DNA of 23,428 nt from DATILL01 sp035476575 (lineage in GTDB: Bacteria > Actinomycetota > Actinomycetes > Mycobacteriales > JACQDL01), in NCBI GenBank assembly GCA_035476575.1, contig DATILL010000099.1, positions 1-23,428 of the forward strand. Reading direction: 5' to 3'. A model generated the notes under the pieces. That model was not told where the DNA came from. It did no database searches and saw only the letters and a program-made list of their open reading frames with translations. The position numbers and the translations under genes were made by a program. Numbering within the stretch: position 1 is the first letter of the stretch; every line of letters begins with the position of its first letter. This document shows, piece after piece, positions 1 through 11,428 of this stretch.

Positions 1-69
1 CGGCCCAGGCGACGGGGGTTCGAGGCGATCCTCGGCGCCGTCGCCCACGGCACCCCGGCCGGCCCCTGA
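1..69 (+). CDS. 3' end of an unidentified gene (partial)
   Basis: Frame 1 is open from the left edge to a TGA at 67-69 and encodes 22 residues ending in ILGAVAHGTPAGP. Of the 22 sense codons, 21 end in G or C, as expected for coding DNA in this genome. The rest of the gene lies outside the window. I do not recognise the protein from this tail, and chance openness of a short high-GC frame is a real alternative. It would be convergent with the histidine kinase gene. Confidence 0.35.
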   Translation, partial: RPRRRGFEAILGAVAHGTPAGP

Positions 70-205
70 TGCTGCCGGCCAAGACCCACCCGCAACGCTG
101 CTCTTCGGCACGGCTGGAGGCGGACCCTGACCTGCTCCGGCGCTGACGCACGGGCCGGCCTGGCCGAACGTGATGTTTGGGGGCGCCGCGACGGCACGAA
201 CCAGA
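70..205. other. intergenic gap, nothing recognised
   Basis: This gap lies between the partial left-edge gene and the stop codon of the histidine kinase. I see no RNA gene and no clear terminator hairpin with a T tract. Confidence 0.5.
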
Positions 206-4768
<4,563 letters not shown>

Positions 4769-4775
4769 CAGCTAG

Positions 4776-4781
4776 CTCCCC
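4776..4781 (-). promoter_or_regulatory. ribosome binding site of the histidine kinase
   Basis: On the minus strand GGGGAG lies 7 nt before the ATG at 4768, which supports this start over later in-frame ones. Confidence 0.6.
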
Positions 4782-4809
4782 TGCAGCCAGGTACGGGGCA
4801 CATACGGTC

Positions 4810-4832
4810 GCCCAGACGTTGGGCATCGCCCA
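4810..4832 (-). promoter_or_regulatory. two mutually exclusive small hairpins in the kinase leader
   Basis: The block TGGGC (4820-4824) can pair with GCCCA at 4810-4814 (5-nt loop) or with GCCCA at 4828-4832 (3-nt loop), but not with both. The pair sits 42-64 nt upstream of the kinase start codon. Stems of only 5 bp may be chance in high-GC DNA. Another small hairpin, GGTAG-TGG-CTACC, lies at 4853-4865. Confidence 0.25.
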
Positions 4833-4897
4833 GCAATCTACTTGTCACCAGCGGTAGTGGCTACCAGATGGTCTCGTTGTGTCACTGAAAGGTGTGA

Positions 4898-5107
4898 TTA
4901 GGCCACATGGCGCAGTGGAGATATATACCTCGATGCCTGGTACGGGGGCACTCGGCTCCCATCGGGCAGTAACGCTCCGGCATCATCAAAAAGTATGACG
5001 CCGTTGCATAAGAGGCTCCAACCCTGCTCCGGGTGGGCCGCGATCACCCGGGCGGCCGTTCGGTCGGGGGCATCCGCCCGTGGGCAGGACTGGTCATGGT
5101 GGCACAT
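4898..5107 (-). CDS. DUF5999 family small protein
   Basis: A 69-residue protein that I recognise as the short DUF5999 family widespread in Streptomyces and relatives. The family pattern is visible: an N-terminal MCHHDQSCPRADAPDR cysteine/histidine segment, then AAHPEQGWSLLCNGVILFDD and LLPDG near the C-terminus. The function is unknown. The two N-terminal Cys and the His pair could bind a metal, but that is inference. The start ATG has GGAGG (5114-5118) 6 nt upstream, a strong site that fixes the start. It lies 129 nt upstream of the histidine kinase on the same strand. The gap holds small hairpins, so co-transcription is possible but not shown. A CRP-like palindrome lies upstream. Confidence 0.85.
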   Translation of the reverse strand: MCHHDQSCPRADAPDRTAARVIAAHPEQGWSLLCNGVILFDDAGALLPDGSRVPPYQASRYISPLRHVA

Positions 5108-5163
5108 GGCACGCCTCCGGTTCTACAAGCTGGCGACATAGGGAAGGTTGGCAACCTCGAGGC

Positions 5164-5179
5164 TGTGACCAGGGTCACG
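5164..5179. promoter_or_regulatory. CRP/FNR-family-like operator upstream of the DUF5999 gene
   Basis: The sequence TGTGACCAGGGTCACG matches the TGTGA-N6-TCACA consensus of CRP/FNR-family regulators (GlxR/Cmr/Crp in actinobacteria) at 9 of 10 fixed positions. Its inner part is a perfect GTGACC-AG-GGTCAC inverted repeat. It lies 57 nt upstream of the DUF5999 start codon, where an operator would be expected. The match is seen; the regulator is inferred. Confidence 0.5.
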
Positions 5180-5344
5180 CGACAGGATGCATCCAACCTG
5201 TACCCACTCCCGACTCCCTACTTAACCGCGCAAATGGGTGGCGCCGGGCGCGTTATGGTGACCGCTTCCTCGTGCCCCCTCACGGTGGGTCAGCGCCTTG
5301 GTGCCGGCGTAGACAGTACGGAGGCGGTGGACGGACGCCGGTGC

Positions 5345-5560
5345 TCAGCCGACTGTGGCAGCGCCAACCGCTTCCCACCACGGTTCGCAGAACACTCGCT
5401 TGGCGTACTCGTGCCCGTTCAGCCAGATCTTGACCGGCACGCCAAGTACGCGCACACCGTGACGAACGCCGGCCCGAACACCTCATCGACAAGGTAGAAG
5501 TAGTACGCGGTGACCCACCGGTCGGCTTGGTGTAGCTGAAATGCGCGCGCCACCCCCATC
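5345..5560 (-). pseudogene. frameshifted remnant of an uncharacterised actinobacterial ORF
   Basis: On the minus strand one frame reads TAYYFYLVDEVFGPAFVTVCAYL and then runs to a stop. A second frame continues with PVKIWLNGHEYAKRVF and stops at 5345. Joined, they match from memory a long actinobacterial hypothetical family with FGPxFxKxCxYFPYPxKxWxNGHEWAKR. The frame change falls near 5430, and the usual downstream part (ALDNGF and beyond) is missing. The upstream limit is uncertain because similarity fades before about 5560. The function of the intact family is unknown to me. No start or ribosome binding site can be assigned, so I treat it as a dead fragment. Confidence 0.45.
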
Positions 5561-5901
5561 CATACGCGACGTCGTGCCGGTGGCTGATGGGCTGGAGCTC
5601 GTCGGCGATGACGATCGGTTGGTCGGGGTCGGGGTCGGGGTCGGGTCGGGTCGGGGTGCTGCCGTTGCGGCCCACCACTGGCAGGCTCGGTGCCTGGTAG
5701 CCGCTGGCGGGTGAGCACTTCCTTGGCCTGGACCGCGTTGCTCGAGTCCTGTGGTCAGAGCGTGCCCCTGTCGGTGTCAGGAGATGGACGGCTGATGGGG
5801 TGTCGTGCCCGCTGGTGTGCCGGCGTGAGCACCGGTCCATGCGGGCGCTGGGTTCTCCCGCGGGCTGCTGATGTCCGAGCGTAGGCAGAGCGGAGACCAC
5901 G
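5561..5901. other. 340-nt stretch without a recognisable gene
   Basis: It contains the G-rich tract at 5621-5657 and, from roughly 5790 onwards, probably the left non-coding end of the IS110-type element. Open frames here are shadows with no recognisable protein. Confidence 0.4.
5621..5657 (+). repeat. GGTCGG-type tandem tract with G-quadruplex potential
   Basis: Six runs of three or four G are separated by TC dinucleotides in 37 nt. This is a simple tandem repeat that also satisfies the usual G-quadruplex pattern on the plus strand. It lies in the decayed region just upstream of the minus-strand pseudogene. Confidence 0.7.
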
Positions 5902-6381
5902 GTGCTGTTCCTCGGAGACGACTGGGCTGAGCACGGGCGGGCGATGCGCACGGCCCGGCTGCCGGAGGGCGTGGACGGGATGAGGCGGTTCACGAGCTGG
6001 TCGCGACGGTCTTGCCGGAGGGCGCCGACGCCTCGCGGGTGCTGGTGTGCATCGAGACCGACCGTGGGCCGTGGGTGCGGGCGCTGGTCGCGGCCGGCTA
6101 CCCGGTGTACGGGGCCAAGGCCCTGGAGGGCCAGGTCGAGGCGCATTTTGGCCAGCACCCGGACGCTGGGGTCTACCTCAGCTAGCCCGGTGTCGGCGTC
6201 ATCCTCGGCGCCCGGGTGCTCGCAGAGCTCGGCGACGCCCCGGGCGCTACGCCGACGCCCGCTCCCGCAAGAACTACGCCGGCATCGCACCGATCACCCG
6301 CCAGTCCGGCAAGTCAAAGACGGTGCACGCCCGGTTCGTCCACAACAACCGGCTCGTTGACGCCCTCCATATGCAAGCCGG
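5902..6381 (+). pseudogene. IS110-family transposase remnant with internal deletions and frameshifts
   Basis: The fragment starts with LFLGDDWAE, the usual IS110 N-terminus carrying the first catalytic acid. It goes on in pieces: TARLPEGVDGM, then after a frame change HELVATVLPEGADASRVLV and IETDRGPWVRALVAAGYPVYG. This jumps straight to EGQVEAHFGQHPDAGVYLS, which belongs near the C-terminal transposase_20 domain. About 190 residues of the middle are therefore missing. An in-frame TAG follows YLS, and another frame change precedes RYADARSRKNYAGIAPITR. The homology ends near DALHMQAG. About 14 residues also seem deleted after DWAE. This is a dead element; no terminal repeats are expected in this family. 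Confidence 0.8.
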
Positions 6382-6619
6382 CGTGGCGATCCTGCACGAC
6401 CCCGACACTGCCCTGCTCGGCACTGCCTACGTTGAGACCGACCTGGGTCAGGCCTGTAGTGTCGGTCTCGATGCCCTGCGCCTGGCTGAGGCTTTCCAGC
6501 CCGTTCGCGTTCTTCACTACATTCGTGATGTTCGTGGCCGCCTACGCGAGCGCCACGGCAATGATCCGCTTGTGGAACAGCTCGCTGAACAGACCATGGA
6601 GCTGTTGGGAGCCGGATAA
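6382..6619 (+). pseudogene. 3' remnant of an XRE-type regulator gene (TPR-like C-terminus)
   Basis: Directly after the IS110 homology, in the same open frame, the protein reads AYVETDLGQA...LDALRLAEAFQPVRVLHYIRDVRGRL and ends EQTMELLGAG. This looks like the TPR-rich C-terminus of actinomycete helix-turn-helix (XRE) regulators. The N-terminal DNA-binding part is absent, so the gene appears cut by the IS110-type element. Its TAA (6617-6619) overlaps the ATG of the DUF952 gene by one base (TAATG), a coupling arrangement that suggests they once formed an operon. The family call is from memory of the sequence style and is moderate. Confidence 0.5.
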
Positions 6620-6984
6620 TGGGAATAATCTATCACATCGCGAGGGCCGCCGACTGGAGTCAGGCACAAGGCGAAGGTGAGTACAGAACATCTACGCGGG
6701 GCCGGACGCTGGAGCACCAGGGATTTATTCATGCCAGTACCGCGGACCAGGTTGCGCCGGTCGCGAACACCGTCTACGCCGGGGATCGGGGGCTGCTTGT
6801 TCTAGTGATAGACGAGAGCCGGGTCGTGCCCAGGATAGTGTACGAGCCTGTTCCAGGCTGGGACTCTCACTTTCCGCACATCTATGGGCCGCTCAACGTT
6901 GACGCAGTGGTAGAGACTCTTCTCTTGGAGCCGGACGCGAGCGGCCTGTTCACGTTCGCGACCAAGCGAGGATCACCTACATGA
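6619..6984 (+). CDS. DUF952 domain protein
   Basis: A 121-residue protein that is one complete DUF952 domain. It opens IIYHIARAADWSQAQ, has GEYRTST...GFIHASTADQV in the middle and ends FPHIYGPLNVDAVVE. The family function is unestablished; I recall its fold being grouped with ADP-ribosyltransferase-like proteins, but cannot verify this. GGGAG lies about 8 nt before the ATG, and the start overlaps the stop of the upstream regulator remnant (TAATG), so it was probably translationally coupled to it. With the upstream gene broken, its promoter may now be altered. A strong hairpin follows the stop. A degraded second copy lies near 12.4-12.5 kb. Confidence 0.85.
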   Translation: MGIIYHIARAADWSQAQGEGEYRTSTRGRTLEHQGFIHASTADQVAPVANTVYAGDRGLLVLVIDESRVVPRIVYEPVPGWDSHFPHIYGPLNVDAVVETLLLEPDASGLFTFATKRGSPT

Positions 6985-7003
6985 GCACACTGGGCGGAGC
7001 ACG

Positions 7004-7051
7004 GAAGATCACTGGTCTCGTGGTTTCGTTACCGCGAGATCAGTGATTTTC
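7004..7051 (+). terminator. 21-bp-stem hairpin after the DUF952 gene
   Basis: Bases 7004-7024 and 7031-7051 pair over 21 bp with three G-U wobbles and no bulge, around a 6-nt loop (TTCGTT). The right arm ends in TTTTC. It sits 20 nt after the DUF952 stop and also beyond the end of the convergent iron operon, so it could stop transcription from either side. A short palindromic element end is a less likely alternative. Confidence 0.6.
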
Positions 7052-7124
7052 GGGATTGCTGTCGCAAGTTGGCGCTGACGCGGATGGCGAAGTCGCGGTG
7101 CCCGGCCATGCCCGTGCGGGTCGG

Positions 7125-7160
7125 GCCAGCCAGCAGGCTGGCGGCCAGGACTCCTGGCCG
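7125..7160 (-). terminator. two tandem GC-rich hairpins after the iron operon
   Basis: A stem GCCAGCC-AGCA-GGCTGGC (7125-7142) abuts a near-continuous palindrome of CGGCCAGGA and TCCTGGCCG around one base (7142-7160). They lie 34-69 nt after the stop of the last gene of the minus-strand operon. There is no T tract, which is common for actinobacterial terminators. Confidence 0.5.
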
Positions 7161-7193
7161 GAGGCGCCGTCTACAGGCTGACCGGCTTGGCTG

Positions 7194-7640
7194 TCACCGG
7201 TCGGTCAGGCCGAAGGCGGTGTCGATGTCGGCGGCAAGCGCGTCGGTGTCGGTGGCGAAGGACGCGGTGCGTGCCGCCGGGCCGGCGGCACGTTCCAGCG
7301 CGTGCAGCCGGTCCCGCAGGGCGGCGCCCCGGCGCGGTGGGATCCACGTCGCCTGGTCCAGGGCGTGGCCGAGGTCGGTGTCGGCGCGTTGGAGCGCCAG
7401 CGCGGCGCCGCCGTCCCCGCTGCCCAGGGACGCGGCGCCGGCCTCGGAGTGCAGCGACAGCACCCTGAGCTGGGAGGTGACCTGCCGGGCCTGTTCCTGC
7501 ACCGCGGCGACCCGTTGTTCGGGGGTGGGCGCGGTGAGCCGGCCGGCCAGTGCGCCGAGCACGGCGCCGACCACGAGAGCGGCGGCGGCGACCGACAGCA
7601 GCCGGCGACGGCGGCGCGCCTGAGGGATGTAGACAGCCAT
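7194..7640 (-). CDS. small single-pass membrane protein, function unknown
   Basis: A 148-residue protein with a basic start (QARRRRR), one hydrophobic segment at about 14-34 and a roughly 110-residue Ala-rich helical tail. The tail is presumably extracytoplasmic (positive-inside rule) and likely coiled-coil (EQRVAAVQEQARQVTSQLRVLSL). I do not recognise the family, and no metal-binding motif stands out. Its ATG is only 2 nt after the TGA of the HyuA-like gene (TGATCATG), with no strong ribosome binding site, so it is probably translationally coupled and the last gene of the iron operon. Context alone suggests a role at the membrane with the FTR1 permease, such as an accessory or assembly factor. 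Confidence 0.7.
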   Translation of the reverse strand: MAVYIPQARRRRRLLSVAAAALVVGAVLGALAGRLTAPTPEQRVAAVQEQARQVTSQLRVLSLHSEAGAASLGSGDGGAALALQRADTDLGHALDQATWIPPRRGAALRDRLHALERAAGPAARTASFATDTDALAADIDTAFGLTDR

Positions 7641-7642
7641 GA

Positions 7643-9673
7643 TCAGTCCCGTCCGATGATGACCGCGGCGCGGCCGGTGCCGAGGGCGCCGGCGATGGTT
7701 GCCAGGTCCTCCAGCTCGCGGATCCGGCCCTCCTGCACCAGCCAGGTGGTGGGCGGTACGGTGACCGGCCCGACATGCCGGATGTGGCGCTGCACCAGCG
7801 GCTCGAGCAGCCCGGCCAGTGGCGGGTCGCCCGGGCCGCCGGTCAGCACCGCCTCGCCGTGCACGTCCAGCACCGGGTCACCGAACCGGTCCAGCACCAG
7901 CACCCGGCCCGCCGCGGCACTGCGGCCGAGCCAGTAGCGGCCGACCTCGTCGGGATGCTCGACGCAGCCGGCCGCCCGGGCCACCGCGGCGATCGCGGCC
8001 GGGTCCAGCGGCGGCCGTCCAGGCACCACGCCCGAGCCCAGGAGCAGTGCGCCAACCGCGACCGCCCGGGTGGCGCTGCGTTCGCTGACCCTGCTCACCT
8101 GGACCTGCAGGGAGGTTGGTGCGGCGCCGGCGGCGAGCACCTCGGCCTCCACCTCGGCGATCAGCGCGTCGACGTCGGCCGGGGTGGGGTGCGCCAGCGT
8201 GCGCTCACGTTCGGCCCGCACCAGCGACAGGGCGTCACCGATCGAGGAGATCACCTCCGCGCCCGGTGGGATCTCCAGGTCCAGGCCGAGGGCGTCGGCG
8301 AGCAGCCGGCCGAACACCCCCGCGCCGCCGCCGACGGCCACCAGCGTCGGGCTGGCGAGCCGGTGCTGGCCGGCCACTGTGGTGACCAGGTCGGCCAGCG
8401 CCTCGGTGGCGGCCTGCAGCATCCGGCGGGCCACCTCGGTGCCGGGCAGCCGCAGCGCGGCGCCGACCAGGGCGAAGGCGGCGGCCGCGGCCTGCTGGGT
8501 GCCCGCGGCGTAGTCCCCGCTTTCCACCAGGCCGAGCGCGTTGGCGGCGCAGGTGGTGGTCAGCGCGGCGGCGGTACCGTCGGCGAGCCGCAGCACGAGG
8601 TAGTCCGCGGGGTCGCCGGGTCGCGGCGCCAGCGTCTCTGGCCGGGCGCCGGCCAGCCGGTCCGGGCTCAGGTAGCAGCAGTACGGCAGGCCGGCGATGT
8701 GCGCGCTGCGCGGCCCGACGCCGTACACCTGACGGCGGCGTACCCGCAGCATCGAGCCGCCAGCCACGCCGGCCACCTGGACATCCAGCGCCCGTACCGC
8801 GGTCGCGTGCCCGCCGACCCGCACGTAGGACAGCGCCGGGCGGCCGGCGGTGATCGCGGCGACGTTCGTGGACGTGCCGCCCACCTCGACGATCACCCCG
8901 TCGCCGATCCGCAGCGTGCGCAGCGCGCCGGCCACCGAGGCCGCCGGTCCGGAGTACAGCGTGCGGGCCGGCGCCGAGCGGAACCCGGCCAGGTCGGTAG
9001 CTCCCCCGTCACCGCGCATCACCATCACCGGGCTGGCCACGCCCGCGGCGGCCACCCCGGCCTGGACCACCTCGGCGGTGCGCAGCGCGATCGGCAGGAT
9101 GGAGGCGTTCAGCGCGGCGGTGACGGTACGCAGCTCCAGCCCGTACAGGCCAGTCAGCTCCGAGGACGTGGTGACGGGCAGCCCCTCCTCGGCGGCGAGC
9201 CTGCCGACGGCCTGCTCGGTGCTGGCGTCGTCCGGCGCGAACGCCTCGGCCACGCACACCGCCCGGGCGCCCGCCGCGGCCAGCCGGAGCAGGGCCTGCC
9301 GGGCCGTCGCGAGGTCCAGCCCGGCGGTGACGTCGAGGAACTCGTGCGCCACCGCGCGGCCGACCGCGGTGCGGCCGCGCGCCTTGCGCAGGTGCGGCGC
9401 GCGGCCCAGGCCGAGCACCCCGACCGGTACCGAGTCGCCCTCGAGCAGCGCGTTCACCGCCTGCGTGGTGGAGTGGGTGACCAGCTCGATCCGGTCCGCG
9501 CCGACCTGCGCGGCCAGCTCGGCCACCACCTTGACCACCCCGGCGGAGACCCCGTCGGGATGGTCGTGGGTGGTGGGCACCACCGCCCGGCCGGCCAGCG
9601 CGCCGGTCGCCGAGTCCACCGCGACCGCCTTGGTGAAGGTGCCCCCGACGTCGACGCCTACCCGGACGCCCAC
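7643..9673 (-). CDS. hydantoinase/oxoprolinase (HyuA)-family protein
   Basis: A 676-residue member of the HyuA/5-oxoprolinase family, which couples ATP hydrolysis to opening of cyclic amides. It has the N-terminal DVGGTFTK phosphate loop (8-15), HSTTQAVNALLEGD (67-80), MRGDGG (219-224), SGPAASVAGA (241-250) and EVGGTSTNV (263-271). The last motif is normally DMGGTSTDV, so two acidic positions of the nucleotide pocket are changed (D to E and D to N). This makes standard activity uncertain. No HyuB partner is present. The GTG start has GGGAGG 4 nt upstream and overlaps the FTR1 gene end by 16 nt. The context is an iron-uptake operon, so its substrate is more likely linked to iron, a chelator or a modification than to hydantoin catabolism. 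Confidence 0.8.
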   Translation of the reverse strand: MGVRVGVDVGGTFTKAVAVDSATGALAGRAVVPTTHDHPDGVSAGVVKVVAELAAQVGADRIELVTHSTTQAVNALLEGDSVPVGVLGLGRAPHLRKARGRTAVGRAVAHEFLDVTAGLDLATARQALLRLAAAGARAVCVAEAFAPDDASTEQAVGRLAAEEGLPVTTSSELTGLYGLELRTVTAALNASILPIALRTAEVVQAGVAAAGVASPVMVMRGDGGATDLAGFRSAPARTLYSGPAASVAGALRTLRIGDGVIVEVGGTSTNVAAITAGRPALSYVRVGGHATAVRALDVQVAGVAGGSMLRVRRRQVYGVGPRSAHIAGLPYCCYLSPDRLAGARPETLAPRPGDPADYLVLRLADGTAAALTTTCAANALGLVESGDYAAGTQQAAAAAFALVGAALRLPGTEVARRMLQAATEALADLVTTVAGQHRLASPTLVAVGGGAGVFGRLLADALGLDLEIPPGAEVISSIGDALSLVRAERERTLAHPTPADVDALIAEVEAEVLAAGAAPTSLQVQVSRVSERSATRAVAVGALLLGSGVVPGRPPLDPAAIAAVARAAGCVEHPDEVGRYWLGRSAAAGRVLVLDRFGDPVLDVHGEAVLTGGPGDPPLAGLLEPLVQRHIRHVGPVTVPPTTWLVQEGRIRELEDLATIAGALGTGRAAVIIGRD

Positions 9674-10935
9674 TGTGCCTCCCGGGTGCGCCGCGGGCGG
9701 ATCACGAACACGTACAGCGTGCCGAGCAGGTACACCCCGACCAGCAGCGCCTGCGCGACGACGGTCTGCACGCTAGGCCAGTACCCCACCGCCTGGGCCA
9801 GGAAGATCGGCGCCCGCGGCCAGCCGTCCAGCGGGGACAGCGCCACCAGGTCGGCGGTCTGCAGGCTGCGCACCGCGTTGCCGAGGAACGCCACCGAGGT
9901 GGCCATCAGCAGCACCACCGCCGCCGCGAGGAACGCCTTCACCGGCAGCCGCCGGCCCAGCGTGAAGATCAGGTACGACACCACCGCCAGCGCGACGAGC
10001 CCCGCCGCCAGCCCGGCCAGCACCCAGGAGCCCAGCCCCTGGCCGAACTCCACCAGCGCCTGGTAGAGCAGCGCCGTCTCCAGCCCCTCCCGGTACAGCG
10101 CGGTGAACCCGACCAGCACCAGCGCCGTCGTCGAGCCGACCGACACCGCGTTGAACACCCGGCTGCGCAGGAACTCCATCCAGCGGCGGTGCTCCAGCCG
10201 GGTGATCAGCCAGAACGAGATGTACAGCAACACGGCTACCGCGGCGCCGGCCACCACTGCCTCCAGCACCTCGCGGCCCACCGGCAGCACCGCCAGCACC
10301 GAGCGCAGCAGCAGGTACGTCACCGCGGTGGCCAGCAGCGCCAGCAGCACCCCGATCACGATCGGCCGCCGGTAGCGCGTCGCCTTCGTCGCCTCCAGGT
10401 ACCCCAGCAGCGCGGTCAGCAGGAGCACCGCCTCCAACCCCTCCCGGAAGATGATCAGGAACGACTGGCCGGCCACCACCGCCCCCGCGTCCAGGCCGGT
10501 GTCGGTCAACCGCCGCTCGGTGTCGTCGATCAGCCGCCGCAGCTCCACGATGTTCGCCCGTACCTGCTCGGCCGGCGCGCCGGAGGTGATCAGGCCACGG
10601 ATCTCGGCGAACTTCGTCTCCGCCGCCGCGGTCAGGTCCGGCGCGACCACCCGTAGCGGCACCTCGACGTACTCGAAGTGGTCCAGGTACCCGCTGCGGG
10701 CCTGCGTGTAGGCCTCCTCGGTGCGGCCCTGCTTGACCAGGTCCAGCGTCTGGTCGATCGAGTCGCGCACCACCGCGAGCTGCCGGATCGCCTCCTGCCG
10801 GGTGACCGGTGGGGCGGTCCCCGCAGCCGCTGTAGCCGCCGTAGCCGCTGCTGTCGCGGGGGACGCGGCGACCAGCACCAGCGCCGGGACGAACACGGCG
10901 CAGCCGAGCAGCAGGCCGGCCAGGCGGCGGATCAT
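9658..10935 (-). CDS. FTR1-family iron permease (EfeU-like)
   Basis: A 425-residue high-affinity iron permease. It has a signal peptide (1-30), an extracytoplasmic helical domain (about 42-150) and about seven membrane segments. The two signature motifs that carry iron are both intact: REGLE at 164-168 and again at 282-286. The start ATG overlaps the stop of the lipoprotein gene as ATGA, giving 4 nt of coupling. A longer in-frame extension upstream runs through the lipoprotein gene in another frame and is rejected. In the EfeUOB system EfeO and the peroxidase EfeB act with EfeU. Here no DyP peroxidase is encoded nearby, and the upstream lipoprotein probably takes the EfeO-like place. Expression is probably iron-repressed from the box at 11410-11428. 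Confidence 0.93.
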   Translation of the reverse strand: MIRRLAGLLLGCAVFVPALVLVAASPATAAATAATAAAGTAPPVTRQEAIRQLAVVRDSIDQTLDLVKQGRTEEAYTQARSGYLDHFEYVEVPLRVVAPDLTAAAETKFAEIRGLITSGAPAEQVRANIVELRRLIDDTERRLTDTGLDAGAVVAGQSFLIIFREGLEAVLLLTALLGYLEATKATRYRRPIVIGVLLALLATAVTYLLLRSVLAVLPVGREVLEAVVAGAAVAVLLYISFWLITRLEHRRWMEFLRSRVFNAVSVGSTTALVLVGFTALYREGLETALLYQALVEFGQGLGSWVLAGLAAGLVALAVVSYLIFTLGRRLPVKAFLAAAVVLLMATSVAFLGNAVRSLQTADLVALSPLDGWPRAPIFLAQAVGYWPSVQTVVAQALLVGVYLLGTLYVFVIRPRRTREAQWASG

Positions 10936-11387
10936 CCCGGGTACTTGGCCAGGTACGCGGCCACCGTGCCGGCCACCGTCGTTGCGCCCTTCACCGCGGT
11001 GGCCGCATCGCCGTCGGCGGCCTTCGCTAGCTGCGCGAAGCTGTCCTCCATGGCCAGGTAGGTGTCTGTGCTGTTGGCTTTGACGGTGCCCTCGATCGGC
11101 TTCCACTGCGGCTCGATCTGGGCGATCAGGGTCTTCGCCTTGGCGGTGTCGGTGCCGGCAGCCACGATGTCCTTGGCGATCTGGTCGATCTTCCGCAGGC
11201 CGGAGGCGACCTGCGCGGCACCGGTCCGCTGATCCTCCGGCGCGGCCGAGGACGGCGTGGGAGCCGAGGAGGTGGGAGCCGACGGGGTGGGAGCCGGCGT
11301 GCCGGCGTCGCTGGAGCAGCCGACGACCGAGACCAGCCCCGCGGCGAGCAGTGTCGCGGTCGCAACCCGCCACAGAGATATCGTCAT
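10932..11387 (-). CDS. helical lipoprotein, first gene of the iron operon
   Basis: A 151-residue precursor with a lipoprotein signal peptide. The hydrophobic stretch ATLLAAGLVSVV is followed by the lipobox V-V-G-C with Cys24. A Ser/Thr/Pro-rich linker (27-50) leads into a roughly 100-residue all-helical domain (GLRKIDQIAKDIVAAG ... QWKPIEGTVKANS ... MEDSFAQLAKA). The helical style resembles EfeO/imelysin-type and FTR1-linked domains, but it is much shorter than EfeO and has no visible HxxE imelysin metal motif, so I do not assign it to either. It probably sits on the outer face of the membrane and hands iron to the permease, whose gene overlaps its stop by 4 nt. GGAGG lies 13 nt before the ATG, which is unusually far, so the start is less certain. 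Confidence 0.8.
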   Translation of the reverse strand: MTISLWRVATATLLAAGLVSVVGCSSDAGTPAPTPSAPTSSAPTPSSAAPEDQRTGAAQVASGLRKIDQIAKDIVAAGTDTAKAKTLIAQIEPQWKPIEGTVKANSTDTYLAMEDSFAQLAKAADGDAATAVKGATTVAGTVAAYLAKYPG

Positions 11388-11409
11388 GAACCGTTCCCAT
11401 CCTCCGAAG

Positions 11410-11428
11410 TTTGGATAGCCTTACCTAA
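11410..11428. promoter_or_regulatory. DtxR/IdeR iron box between divergent genes
   Basis: On the minus strand TTAGGTAAGGCTATCCAAA matches the palindromic consensus TTAGGTTAGGCTAACCTAA at 16 of 19 positions. It sits 23 nt upstream of the lipoprotein start and 32 nt upstream of the response regulator start, so Fe-loaded IdeR/DmdR could repress both. A further half-site-like TAGGTTAAC lies at 11450-11458. Confidence 0.85.

Noticed and set aside
5280..6290. 336-residue minus-strand open frame
   Set aside because: It runs antisense through the IS110 remnant and only partly overlaps the frame of the minus-strand pseudogene; no coherent protein.
7052..7120. minus-strand frame fragment (GHRDFAIRVSANLRQQSRK) after the iron operon
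   Set aside because: It has some protein-like look but no start or family I can name, and lies in the 3' region with terminator hairpins.
7775..10066. 763-residue plus-strand open frame
   Set aside because: It is a shadow of the HyuA and FTR1 genes, whose motifs are certain on the minus strand.
9658..11400. 580-residue version of the FTR1 protein with a long N-terminal extension
   Set aside because: The extra 155 residues read through the lipoprotein gene out of frame; the ATG at 10935 gives a proper signal peptide and ATGA coupling.
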